Shown here: in pieces, positions 27,106 to 35,513 of the stretch
How positions within the stretch are numbered: position 1 is the first letter of the stretch
Layout: every line of letters starts with the position of its first letter
Assembly: GCF_002355855.1 (NCBI RefSeq)
Contig: NZ_AP017655.1
Span: 62,001-126,000 of the forward strand
DNA length: 64,000 nt
Reading direction: 5' to 3'
DNA from: Sphingobium cloacae
GTDB lineage: Bacteria > Pseudomonadota > Alphaproteobacteria > Sphingomonadales > Sphingomonadaceae
Made by a program: the position numbers and the translations under genes
Notes under the pieces: model-generated
The model's input: the letters and a program-made list of their open reading frames with translations, nothing else
The model's database searches: none
What the model was told of the DNA's origin: nothing

Positions 27106-28293
27106 ATGGGAAGTGATGCGCCATCCGATAGGCCTGGGGTTCTGTCCGGTCTCCGGATCATTGAAATGGGCGGTATAGGGCCTGGCCCATTTGCAGGAAT
27201 GATGCTTGCCGACCACGGCGCAGAGGTCATCAGGATCGATCGTCCCGGCGGCGGGGCCTACTATTCTCCGAAGGACGTATTGAACCGCTCACGTCGTTCC
27301 ATTGCCATTGACCTCAAATCTCCCGCCGGCGTTGAAGTCGTTCGTGATCTGTGCAGGTCTGCCGAGGGATTGATCGAGGGCTTCCGGCCGGGCGTTATGG
27401 AGCGTATGGGGCTCGGTCCCGAAGTTCTTCGGGCTGACAATCCTGCGCTTGTCTATGGCCGCGTAACAGGTTGGGGGCAATCGGGCCCCTACGCCCAAAT
27501 GGCTGGTCACGATCTCAACTATATTGCCATTACCGGCGCGCTGCATGCCTGCGGCGCGGCAGGAGGAAAGCCTGCTGTGCCCTTGAACCTCTTCGGAGAC
27601 TTTGGGGGTGGAGGAATGATGCTGGCTTTTGGCATGGTGAGCGCGATCTTGCAGGCCCGGGCGACGGGCAATGGTCAGGTCGTCGATTGCGCCATGGTGG
27701 ACGGCGCATCGACGTTGATGGCGATGATTTGGAGGTTCCGGGCTGAAGGACGCTGGAACGACGAGCGTGGTACGAACTTCCTCGATGGCGGTGCCCATTA
27801 TTATGACAGCTTCGAGACCGCCGATGGGAAATATGTGTCCATCGCGGCAGTCGAGCCGCAATTCTATGCTCTGCTACGCGAAAAGCTTGGGCTTCTAAGC
27901 GACGAGGAGTTCGATGCACAGAACGACAAAGCGCGCTGGCCATATCTGAAAGCAAAGCTTGAGGCGATTTTCAAGAGCCGGACGCGCGCCCAATGGTGCG
28001 ATGTCTTTGAAGGCACTGACGCGTGCTTTGCGCCGGTTTTATCCATGGCCGAAGCGGCTGGCCATTCTCATCTCGCTCAACGTGAAACGCTCGTTGATAT
28101 TGACGGCATCGTGCAACCTGCACCTAGCCCAAGATTTGATGGGACGCCTGCGGCGACCCCAATACCCGCTCCGATTCCTGGCGCGCACAGCAGGGCCGTG
28201 CTGGAGAGCATAGGCTACTCGCAGGAACAGATCGCCGATCTCGTTGCCCAAGGGACGATCGCGACGCCCAAACTTGAATCCGCAACGATCTAA
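27106..28293 (+). CDS. Class III CoA-transferase, alpha-methylacyl-CoA racemase-like
   Basis: 395 residues of the CaiB/BaiF family. GPFAGMMLADHGAEVIRIDR is the hallmark N-terminus. His135 (AGHDLNYI) and Asp165 (LFGDFGGGG) are 30 residues apart, matching the catalytic His126/Asp156 pair of mycobacterial Mcr, so racemisation of 2-methylacyl-CoA is more likely than CoA transfer. That fits a pathway in which an acyl-CoA dehydrogenase needs the 2S isomer. It lies between thiolase and acyl-CoA dehydrogenase genes. Confidence 0.88.
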   Translation: MGSDAPSDRPGVLSGLRIIEMGGIGPGPFAGMMLADHGAEVIRIDRPGGGAYYSPKDVLNRSRRSIAIDLKSPAGVEVVRDLCRSAEGLIEGFRPGVMERMGLGPEVLRADNPALVYGRVTGWGQSGPYAQMAGHDLNYIAITGALHACGAAGGKPAVPLNLFGDFGGGGMMLAFGMVSAILQARATGNGQVVDCAMVDGASTLMAMIWRFRAEGRWNDERGTNFLDGGAHYYDSFETADGKYVSIAAVEPQFYALLREKLGLLSDEEFDAQNDKARWPYLKAKLEAIFKSRTRAQWCDVFEGTDACFAPVLSMAEAAGHSHLAQRETLVDIDGIVQPAPSPRFDGTPAATPIPAPIPGAHSRAVLESIGYSQEQIADLVAQGTIATPKLESATI

Positions 28294-28315
28294 CGCAGCC
28301 AGAAAGGGCATTTGC

Positions 28316-29473
28316 GTGTCTAGCATTACCGTCGAGAAGCCTGATTTCATGATAACCGAAGAGTTGGCCATGTTCGAGGACATGGTCGAGCGCTTTCTGC
28401 AGCTGAATGCTTCTCCGTTCCAGGCTGCGTCGTGGCGTGACGAGGGCAGTGTGCCTCTTTCACTTTGGCGGGAGGCGGGGGCTGCGGGTCTTCTTGGAGC
28501 GTCGCTGCCGGAAGCCTATGGCGGCAGCGATGGAGACTTTCGGTTCGACGTCGTCCTTATGCAGATGCTGGGCAAGCATAATGCGCTGAACTTTGCCTTG
28601 CCGCTCCACAGCGCTGTCATAGCGCCTTACATCGCACAATATGGCACAGAGGGGCAGAAACGCCGCTATCTTCCCGAGGCCGCGAGTGGAGAACGCATTC
28701 TAGCGATTGCCATGACTGAGCCGGCGGCGGGCTCTGATCTCCAGGGCATGCGCACGACGGCGCGCCGCGATGGAGACGACTATATCATAGATGGGCAGAA
28801 GACTTTCATTTCAAACGGTGAGGTCGCTTCTACCGTGATCGTTGCGGCCAAGACCGATCCGGCAGCGGGTGCCAAAGGCATTTCACTCTTCATCGTTGAT
28901 ACGGATACCCCGGGGTTTCAGCGTGGCGCTCCGCTGCACAAGCTCGGACAGGCGGGCAGAGATACGGTCGAGCTCTTTTTTAGCGACATGCGTGTCCCCG
29001 CGACAGCAATGCTCGGCCGAGAAGGCGGCGGCTTTGCGATGCTGATGGAGAAGCTTCCGCAAGAGCGCTTGGTCATTGCGTGGCAAGCTATGGCGATGAT
29101 GGAGGCCGCGATCGATACGACGGTTGCCTATGTTAAGGAACGCAAGGCATTTGGCAAAAGCCTGTTCGATTTTCAGAACACTCAGTTCAAGCTTGCCGAA
29201 TGCAAGACACAAGCGACGATCGCCAAAGTATTTCTGTACGACTGTACCAGGCGTCTGCTCGAAGGGAAGTTGGACGCGGCTACTGCGTCAATGGCTAAGC
29301 TGTGGGTATCGGAAGCTCAGGGTAAAGTTATAGACGAGTGTCTACAGCTCCACGGCGGATATGGCTATATGGCGGAGTATCCAATCTCGGACATGTACCG
29401 CGATGCGCGCGGATATCGCATTTACGGCGGCGCTAACGAGATCATGAAGTTACTGATTGCACGCTCGCTATGA
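28316..29473 (+). CDS. Acyl-CoA dehydrogenase
   Basis: 385 residues with the three-domain FAD fold: LAIAMTEPAAGSDLQGMRT (substrate/FAD loop), DGQKTFISNG, RKAFGKSLFDFQNTQFKLAE, LHGGYGYMAEYPISDMYRD, and RIYGGANEIMK with the probable catalytic Glu375. It oxidises an acyl-CoA to the 2-enoyl-CoA and passes electrons to ETF. I chose GTG 28316 because AGAAAGGG precedes it and the frame upstream lies inside the previous gene. Confidence 0.92.
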   Translation: MSSITVEKPDFMITEELAMFEDMVERFLQLNASPFQAASWRDEGSVPLSLWREAGAAGLLGASLPEAYGGSDGDFRFDVVLMQMLGKHNALNFALPLHSAVIAPYIAQYGTEGQKRRYLPEAASGERILAIAMTEPAAGSDLQGMRTTARRDGDDYIIDGQKTFISNGEVASTVIVAAKTDPAAGAKGISLFIVDTDTPGFQRGAPLHKLGQAGRDTVELFFSDMRVPATAMLGREGGGFAMLMEKLPQERLVIAWQAMAMMEAAIDTTVAYVKERKAFGKSLFDFQNTQFKLAECKTQATIAKVFLYDCTRRLLEGKLDAATASMAKLWVSEAQGKVIDECLQLHGGYGYMAEYPISDMYRDARGYRIYGGANEIMKLLIARSL

Positions 29474-29522
29474 AATCGTTGGGCTTCGTTGATAAAATTT
29501 CAGAACGAGAGGAAATGGAACT

Positions 29523-29795
29523 GTGAATATTCAAGGTATGGGGGCGCTCGTGACGGGAGGCGCGTCGGGTCTTGGACGGGCAACCGCAGAATTGCTTGCC
29601 TCTAAAGGCGCGAAGGTCGTCATTCTAGATCTGCCAACTTCCAATGGTGAAGCGGTTGCAGCGGAAATCGGAGGTGACACGCAATTCGTCGGCGCAGATG
29701 TCACGAACGAGGACCAGGTGAATGCTGCGATCACTGCAGCAAGTGAGAAGGCTCCCTTGCGCGCTGTTGTCAATTGCGCAGGTCGCGGCCATACC
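29523..29795 (+). pseudogene. Short-chain dehydrogenase (HSD10-type), N-terminal fragment
   Basis: From GTG 29523 the frame shows the SDR nucleotide site (LVTGGASGLGRATAELLASK), the acidic NAD-selecting LDLP and VVNCAG. About 90 residues match 3-hydroxy-2-methylbutyryl-CoA dehydrogenase-like enzymes (full length about 255). The catalytic S-Y-K part is missing. The sequence then joins the reverse strand of an integrase gene, and the chance frame ends at 29846. It was the hydroxyacyl-CoA dehydrogenase step of the operon. Confidence 0.85.
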
Positions 29796-30113
29796 CTCGG
29801 CGATTATCGCCTTCCATTCGCGCGCCTTCTGGCGAGCGGCGTCTAGTGTGAGTCTACAGACGCCCTTAGCGACGACATACACGCGGTCCTTCGCGTCAGC
29901 CGGGCAATAATCTCCGAGAACACGCCGGCTAGCGTGCAGCGTTGTGCCATCACCTCCTGGAAATCGCGCCATGAGAAGAAACGACACCCGGCGCTTCGGA
30001 TTGACGCGAACGATCAACCCAGCCTCGATTTCGTCCATCCACTCATCGCGAGACCCAGGCTCAGCAGCTTTCAGCCCTCGGAGCCACGGATCAGAGAATT
30101 TTTTTGTAGCCAT
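29796..30113 (-). pseudogene. Tyrosine integrase, N-terminal (DUF4102-type) fragment
   Basis: From ATG 30113 (MATKKFSDPWLRGLKAAEPG) the sequence contains the arm-binding domain of P4-type integrases (AGLIVRVNPKRRVSFLLMAR) and the linker (CRLTLDAARQKAREWKAIIA). Homology then stops at the SDR junction near 29795. The catalytic domain is absent. It points inward from the right attachment scar, mirroring the left integrase that lacks exactly this domain. Confidence 0.8.
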
Positions 30114-30400
30114 AGCAGCCTCATATGTGGACGACCCCCTCTTACAAGGTCTTTCTTGGGCATTAATTTGATCAGATCGCTTGCTTCCATATGTCCGGCC
30201 TTTTTGCGCGCTCGAGTGAACGCTGGCCAAGATGGTTTCCGCGACGTCGGTTCCAGCCAAGTGTGCGACCTCGAAGGCCATTGGGGCTACCGGATTTTCC
30301 TACGTCGGGATCGATCGATCACACCATCTGCTTTTTCCTTGCAAGTTCGGGCATCGGCTCAGCGCGGTTGCATCTCTTTGCTCCCCGCGTTGGCTGACCT

Positions 30401-31447
30401 CTATGCGGCGACGGCTATCTCGACCGGTGCAGTCTTGCCGGCGTAGCTTTGGCCGGTAACCATCAGCTTCCAGGCTATGCGAGCCATCTTGTTGGCGAGA
30501 GCAACGGCGACGAGTTTGGGAGCCTTGCGCTTGAGCAACTGTTCCACCCAAGGCGCGAAGGCATTTTTGCTGGTGCCCGCGGCGACGTGCCTGACGACCG
30601 CTGTGGCGCCCGCCACCAGGACGCTGCGCAACCCTTCATCGCCTGCGCGGGTGATGCCGCCATGCCTGACTTTGCCGGCGGTGGAGTGATCTTTCGGTGT
30701 CAGGCCGATCCAGGCAGCGAACTGGCGCCCTGAGGCAAACCTCTCTGGTGCCGGCGTCTTCATCACGAGCAATGCGGCGCCGATCGCTGCGATACCGGGG
30801 ATCTTCGCTAGGCGATTGCAGTGAGGCTCAGTTTTCTGCCAGGCTGCCAGCTTGGCATCGACCTCCGCGATTTTTGCCTGAAGCTGCTTATATTCTTCCG
30901 CGTGGGCCGCGAACAATTCGCGGGCCAATGAAGGAAGGCTGTTGTCGGCTTGCAGCTGATCAAGCAATCGACCGAGATGATCGATACCCCGGGCGGCCGT
31001 CAGCCCGAACTCTGCAGCAAAGCCGCGGATAGCGTTCGAGAGCTGCGTCTGGTTGCGGATCAACCGGTCACGCACACCCATCAGCATCAACACGGCCTGC
31101 TGATCGGCCGTCTTTACTGGCACAAACCGCATAGTCGGTCGGCTCATTGCTTCGCACAGGGCCTCGGCGTCGGCTGCGTCATTCTTCCCACGCTTGACGT
31201 ACGGCTTAACCAGCTGTGCGGCTATCAGCTTCACCTCGTGACCGAATGAGGTGAGCAGGCGCGCCCAGTGATGCGAGGCACCGCACGCCTCGATCGCCAC
31301 GACGGTCGGCGGCAGTTTTTCGAAGAACGTCACCATGTCCTTCCGACGCAGCTTGCGACGAAGAACGACCTCCTCGGCCGCATTCACTCCATGAAGCTGA
31401 AAAACACTCTTCGACGTATCCATTCCGATTCTGATAAGCTGTTCCAC
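30401..31447 (-). CDS. IS110 family transposase (IS1111-like)
   Basis: 348 residues. The RuvC-like DEDD domain has RIGMDTSKSVFQLHG (D), VVAIEACGASHHW (E) and KNDAADAEALCEA (DxxD). The C-terminal transposase_20 domain contains IPGIAAIGAALLV and the conserved Ser region (LTPKDHSTAGKVRHGGITRAG). These enzymes act as RNA-guided or site-biased recombinases without long inverted repeats, so element ends cannot be placed exactly. Complete length, probably active. The 287 bp between it and the integrase fragment hold no gene I recognise. Confidence 0.93.
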   Translation of the reverse strand: MEQLIRIGMDTSKSVFQLHGVNAAEEVVLRRKLRRKDMVTFFEKLPPTVVAIEACGASHHWARLLTSFGHEVKLIAAQLVKPYVKRGKNDAADAEALCEAMSRPTMRFVPVKTADQQAVLMLMGVRDRLIRNQTQLSNAIRGFAAEFGLTAARGIDHLGRLLDQLQADNSLPSLARELFAAHAEEYKQLQAKIAEVDAKLAAWQKTEPHCNRLAKIPGIAAIGAALLVMKTPAPERFASGRQFAAWIGLTPKDHSTAGKVRHGGITRAGDEGLRSVLVAGATAVVRHVAAGTSKNAFAPWVEQLLKRKAPKLVAVALANKMARIAWKLMVTGQSYAGKTAPVEIAVAA

Positions 31448-32092
31448 GGGCGGCTCCCTTGTTTGAGCGTTGACAACTCATTCTGGCACATTCGATGCCG
31501 CTGGGGGTCGTCCACTCCAACAAGTGTGCAGCAAACTGTGCAGCAAATCGGAAGTAATGCCCCATTTCAGCTTGCTCAGGATATTGCCGGGAAAAGGTAG
31601 GAAAATAAAGGGAAATCATAGACTTCATAGGTGACACGATGTGCCCCAAGGTTACTCCATGTTCCACCGCGAGACGCCGAATCCAATTTCTCTTAATCAG
31701 CGGGTCCTAGGTTCGAGCCCTAGTGCGTCCACCATTTTTTCACTATATATCAAGCTTTTAAGTTACTTCCAGAAGTGGGCTTTTCGTTCGCTTCCAGGGC
31801 TAGGTAGCTTTCTAGGTAGCAGGCAAGATTTCCGCATATCCTAAAGCGGCGCTCGTTTGGCCGATGTCTATCGAACGCGGTGGTATGTGGACTTTTGTGG
31901 AAGCGTGCGGATGGTAGCGGAGGAGGAGTATTTTTTAGACATTTATCATACTGATATATAATGCTTTCCGTGAGGGTCGCGCCCCAAATACCCCCACTGA
32001 TACCCCCAGAATTTCGATGCGGCGAAGCGCATATTTTATGCGGCGATTTGCCGAGTCTTCAGCGCCAGTCACCGCACCTTCCGCCTCGACAA
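31448..32092. other. Gene-free stretch containing the right attachment scar
   Basis: No credible coding frame is present in 645 bp. It contains the flank of the IS110 element, the 45-bp tRNA-Lys scar at 31690-31734 followed by a T6 run, and an AT-rich segment around 31920-31970. The latter may hold promoters but shows no clear consensus. Otherwise I see nothing in it. Confidence 0.6.
31690..31734 (+). repeat. 45-bp tRNA-Lys(CUU) 3'-half, attachment-site scar (right)
   Basis: Identical to 10877-10921 but in inverted orientation. It starts CTCTTAATCAGCGGGTCC and ends GTGCGTCCACCA, covering the anticodon loop to CCA of tRNA-Lys. The preceding bases do not form a D arm or a 5' acceptor strand (GGACGCA expected), so no functional tRNA is encoded. 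It is the distal att site of a tRNA-Lys island. Confidence 0.85.
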
Positions 32093-32521
32093 TCACCCAC
32101 CAGCGCATTCGGCTTCCAGGTAGCGCCGGACACGTATGATGTCCGCCAGCTCGCCGTTCAGCATGAGATGAAGTGCGCTCACGCCATCAAAAGCGGCATT
32201 GTCCATTCGTATCCACGAATAGGCTCGCTCCGGCTTCCGGAAGATTGTCATGAGCGCCTCCTGGATGCCCATCAAATTCGACAATCGAGCATGGCACTCT
32301 GAAGAGCACTTCGCTAAGCTCTTCTCCTTCCATTGCCGATAGGTCCGCAACGGCAAATCCAGCAGCATGGCCGCCTGCTCCTCCGTCACGCCCCATTTCT
32401 CGAAAAGGTTCAGGCTCGTACGAAAGAACGCGGCAGCTTCCTGCTGGGCATCGATGGCATAAACTTCGCCGAGCATTTGCTCCAAATCCTCGCAAAATCG
32501 AAATCTGCTCGGAGACTTCAT
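32093..32521 (-). CDS. Orphan DUF2384/MbcA-ParS-Xre type antitoxin
   Basis: 142 residues. An N-terminal HTH-like region (WGVTEEQAAMLLDLPLRTYR) is followed by the toxin-binding DUF2384 domain (MGIQEALMTIF, DNAAFDGVSALHLMLNGELA, DIIRVRRYLEAE). These antitoxins normally precede a RES-domain NAD-degrading toxin. Nothing like RES lies downstream toward 31448, so it is an orphan. I start at ATG 32521 (MKSPSRFRF) because the upstream extension is not family-like. Confidence 0.8.
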   Translation of the reverse strand: MKSPSRFRFCEDLEQMLGEVYAIDAQQEAAAFFRTSLNLFEKWGVTEEQAAMLLDLPLRTYRQWKEKSLAKCSSECHARLSNLMGIQEALMTIFRKPERAYSWIRMDNAAFDGVSALHLMLNGELADIIRVRRYLEAECAGG

Positions 32522-32621
32522 AACATGAGGGCATGGTGTGATCCACACGGCGGCGGCCACCCGCCATTCCCATAAACTGTAGCCATTGACTACATATAAG
32601 CCATGAGCTACACTGCAGGAA

Positions 32622-32873
32622 ATGAAACCAGTCACCTACACGCGGGCTGCGTTGAAGGCCCTTCGCAAGATGCCCGTGGACATAGCCGAACGGATCATAA
32701 GGAAGATCGAGCAATATGCCGCCGACCCAACCTCGCAGGCCAACAATGTCACGGCTCTTAAGGGGCGGGAAGGTATCCGTTTAAGAGTGGGTGATTGGCG
32801 CGTGATCATGAATGATGAAGGCGTTGTTCTGACGGTTCTCGATATAGGACCACGTGGCAGCATCTACGGTTGA
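32622..32873 (+). CDS. RelE/ParE family toxin
   Basis: 83 residues (MKPVTYTRAALKALRKMPVD). The typical RelE ending is visible: LKGREGIRLRVGDWRVIMND, then VLTVLDIGPRGSIYG. Arg residues in RLRVGDWRVI correspond to the catalytic/ribosome-contact strand. It is followed by, and coupled to, an Xre antitoxin. Likely a translation-dependent mRNA interferase. Confidence 0.87.
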   Translation: MKPVTYTRAALKALRKMPVDIAERIIRKIEQYAADPTSQANNVTALKGREGIRLRVGDWRVIMNDEGVVLTVLDIGPRGSIYG

Positions 32874-32884
32874 TGGAGGCAGAT

Positions 32885-33226
32885 ATGGGTGAAATGATTT
32901 CGATCCCGCTTGAGGAATACCGTAGCTTGCAGGCCGCCGCCGAACAGCTGGCCGATCTGCAAGCCTATGACCGTGCTCTGGCGCAGTTGGCAAACGGCGA
33001 TGAGGAAATGCTCCCTACCGAGTTCGTGAAGCGCATGCTCTCCGGCGAAAGTCCTCTGCGCGCCTGGCGCGAGTTTCGTGGCCTCACCCAGACCGCCCTC
33101 GCCGAAGCTTCGAGCGTCAACCGCGTGCAGATCGCGGATATCGAATCCGGACGGAAGAGCGGTTCAATCGAGACCGTCAAGAAGCTGGCCGAAGCCTTGG
33201 GCATTACTCTCGATGAACTGATTTAA
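32885..33226 (+). CDS. Xre family antitoxin
   Basis: 113 residues. The N-terminal toxin-binding helices (IPLEEYRSLQAAAEQLADLQ) precede a C-terminal HTH (FRGLTQTALAEASSVNRVQI, ADIESGRKSGSIETVKKLAE). GGAGG six bases before ATG 32885 decides the start over the ATG at 32873 that overlaps the toxin stop. It should neutralise the RelE toxin and repress the pair. Confidence 0.88.
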   Translation: MGEMISIPLEEYRSLQAAAEQLADLQAYDRALAQLANGDEEMLPTEFVKRMLSGESPLRAWREFRGLTQTALAEASSVNRVQIADIESGRKSGSIETVKKLAEALGITLDELI

Positions 33227-33472
33227 AGGCACCGCAGGAAACGCTAACTTTGCGGACGTTCCACCGTTCAAGATGGCTCCCTGAAACCTGCCCTTCATTC
33301 ATCAAGCTGACGTGCGGTAGCGAGCGACCTGACTTGGGACAAGTACGAACCCGCTGGCGCGGGAGTGGCGTTTGTTTTGAGGCCTGGTCAGTGATCGGCG
33401 GTCTGGGTCTAAGTTGAGGTCTGGGCCAGGTAGGCAGACGATTGCGGCTCCTTTCAACCAAGGAGTCGTATC

Positions 33473-34381
33473 ATGACCAATGTTCTATCTGATGCCCCCG
33501 TCACTTCGCTGCGTCAGCGCATGATCGAAGACATGAATATGCGCCGGTTTACGCGGAAGACCCAGTTCGACTACGTGCGGCATGTCGCGAGGTTCGCTAC
33601 ATATCTTGGGCGCCCTCCCGATACTGCGACTGTTGAAGAGCTCCGGCAATTCCAGGTCGAACAGCGCGAAGCGGGTATAGGGATCCCGACCATGAACAGC
33701 ATCGTTTCTGCGCTGCGTTTCTTTTTCACTCACACCATTGATCGCCCGGATCTGTCCCGCAAGCTCTACACGGTCAAGAATCCGCGCTCCTTGCCCATTG
33801 TCCTCAGCCGCGAAGAGGTCGTGCTTCTCCTCGGCGCGACCAACTGCCTGAAGCACAAGGCTGCACTGTCCGTTGCGTATGGCGCTGGTTTGCGCGCCGC
33901 CGAAGTGACGATGCTGAAGGTCCGCGATGTAGACAGCAAGCGCATGCTCCTGCGAGTGGAGCGCGGTAAAGGCGGGCGCTATCGCAATGCGCTCCTGCCC
34001 GCTGACCTTCTTGCTCTTTTGCGTGAGTGGTGGACGGTGGGCCGCAAGCAAGGCGTCATGCACGCCGATGGCTGGCTGTTCCCGGGAATGCACTATCTCA
34101 AGCCGCTGAGTACCCGACAGCTCCATCGCATTGTTGTCGATGCTGCAGAGGCCGCAGGTATCAAGAAGCGGGTCGGCCCTCACACCCTGCGGCACAGCTT
34201 CGCCACGCATCTGTTGGAAGACGGCGTCGATATTCGGATCATCCAGGCGCTGCTGGGGCATGCGAACCTTGAGACCACCGCCTTCTACACTACGGTCGCA
34301 ACTCGAACCGTGCGTGCGGTCATCAGTCCGCTGGACAAGTTGACGACGCTGCTCGAGGCGCAGGTAGCGCCGCCCGGCTGA
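33473..34381 (+). CDS. Tyrosine recombinase associated with IS91-type element
   Basis: 302 residues, XerC/D-like. A SAM-like N-terminal domain (MNMRRFTRKTQFDYVRHVAR) precedes the catalytic domain: Arg in YGAGLRAAEVTMLKV, HTLRHSFATHLLEDG, LLGHANLETTAFYT with the nucleophilic Tyr. All key residues are present. Such genes regularly precede IS91-family transposases, and a broken one follows at 34386. An AAGGAG ribosome site is 8 bp upstream. Confidence 0.9.
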   Translation: MTNVLSDAPVTSLRQRMIEDMNMRRFTRKTQFDYVRHVARFATYLGRPPDTATVEELRQFQVEQREAGIGIPTMNSIVSALRFFFTHTIDRPDLSRKLYTVKNPRSLPIVLSREEVVLLLGATNCLKHKAALSVAYGAGLRAAEVTMLKVRDVDSKRMLLRVERGKGGRYRNALLPADLLALLREWWTVGRKQGVMHADGWLFPGMHYLKPLSTRQLHRIVVDAAEAAGIKKRVGPHTLRHSFATHLLEDGVDIRIIQALLGHANLETTAFYTTVATRTVRAVISPLDKLTTLLEAQVAPPG

Positions 34382-34385
34382 GCCG

Positions 34386-34946
34386 TTGCGCGCCTCGCTC
34401 GAGGTCGCCGATATCTTTCGTAGCGCCGGGCCCGCCTATCGCGCGGCCCATGCCGGGCATCTCAACCTCGGCCAGCTCAAGGTCATGACGGCCATCGAGA
34501 ATTGCCGCACCGCCGCGCTGGGCGGTCACGTCGAGGCCTGCGACGACTGCGGGCACTGGCGGATCGCTTACACGGCATTGCCCTAAATGCCAGGGCGCTG
34601 CGGCGCGCACGTGGCTGGTGGTGGCATCGCGCTCGACGGCACGCGATGGATCTCATCGCGCCCCGCGTTCCTGCTGCCGGTGCGTGTGCTGGGCGCCTTG
34701 TTCCGCCGACTGTTCCTCATCCGCCTGCTGGCGCTGTTCGACGCCGGCAAGCTGGGCTTCTTCGGCACCATGGCTGACCTCACGACACGCAAGGCCTTCC
34801 TGCGGTATCTGTCGCCAATCCGGAGGAAGCGCTGGATGGTCTATGCCAAGCCGCCCTTTGCCGGACCACAGGCCGTACTGGCCTAACTCTCGCGCTACAC
34901 GCACCGCGTTGCCATCTCGAACCGGCGCCTCATTGCCTTCGACGAG
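34386..34946 (+). pseudogene. IS91 family transposase, internally deleted
   Basis: The N-terminus (RAAHAGHLNLGQLKVMTAIE ... GGHVEACDDCGHWRIAY) carries the first zinc pair. A short deletion near 34573 shifts the frame (RHCPKCQGAAARTW follows in another frame), and several hundred bases of the middle are gone. The homology then resumes at GGGIALDGTRWISSRPAF. A second nonsense codon (TAA) replaces Tyr near 34884 (LA-stop-LSRYTHRVA). The HUH/Tyr catalytic centre is lost. Truncated at 34947 by an IS3 end. Confidence 0.85.
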
Positions 34947-35360
34947 TGAGGTGGTCCCGCCTTCTTGGACAGTTTGGCGGCTGAGTTACGCTAGTCCCGG
35001 TTGTCGTTATGCCGCCTGTTTGATCATCAGATCATGGTGGGCATGCCCCCCATGATCTGATTGCCCGATCTGCCGATAGGCCTCGAGCGGGGTTCGCCCG
35101 GCTAGCCCCGAGTGCGGGCGTTGGGTGTTGTAATAGGTGATCCACCGGGCAAGGCCAGCCCGCAACTCTGAACCGGTCTCGAAGCCGTGGAGATAGACGC
35201 ATTCGTACTTCAGGCTGCGCCAGAGCCGCTCGATGAAGACATTGTCCATCCACCGGCCCCGGCCGTCCATGCTGATGCGGACCTCGGCCTCGCGCAGCAC
35301 CGTGGTGAAGGCCTGCGACGTGAACTGACTGCCTTGGTCGGTGTTGAAGATCTCGGGCTT
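34947..35360 (-). pseudogene. IS3-family OrfB C-terminal fragment (second copy)
   Basis: The IS end at 34947 (TGAGGTGGTCCCGCC) matches that at 23578. The remaining OrfB reads KPEIFNTDQGSQFTSQAF, RISMDGRGRWMDNVFIERLW and YYNTQRPHSGLAGRTPLEAY. The frame is intact where the other copy is shifted, but the element is broken off near 35360 by IS21 sequence. A direct repeat of about 400 bp with the 23.6-kb copy. Confidence 0.85.
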
Positions 35361-35426
35361 GCCTGTCATCGGTCGTGCAATTCTCCGCAAAAGTGGGCTT
35401 TGAAAATTCCCTAGTTGGTGGCCCCT

Positions 35427-35468
35427 TCATCTCATTCTGCCGGGGCTAGCCCCGGCAGAATGAGATGA
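35427..35468. repeat. 42-bp perfect palindrome, probable abutted IS21 ends
   Basis: The 21-base arm beginning TAGCCCCGGCAGAATGAGAT is mirrored exactly around the GCTAGC centre (35447/35448). To the right it leads into istA. To the left the sequence reads like the downstream end of an IS21 element in the same orientation, so the palindrome looks like a right end joined to a left end. IS21 is known to transpose through such tandem junctions, which can also create promoters. A plain stem-loop is the alternative. Confidence 0.65.
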
Positions 35469-35513
35469 GCCGACATTGTCCTCATCTCCTTTGCAGACGC
35501 GGAGACGGGGCCG

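Noticed and set aside
31690..31734. tRNA-Lys gene
   Set aside because: The T arm and acceptor look right, but the D arm and the 5' acceptor strand are absent at both copies, so it is an attachment scar.
33232..33262. IS end resembling CTAACTTTGC sequences at 7746 and 8745
   Set aside because: The shared motif is about 10 bases and no element can be delimited around it.
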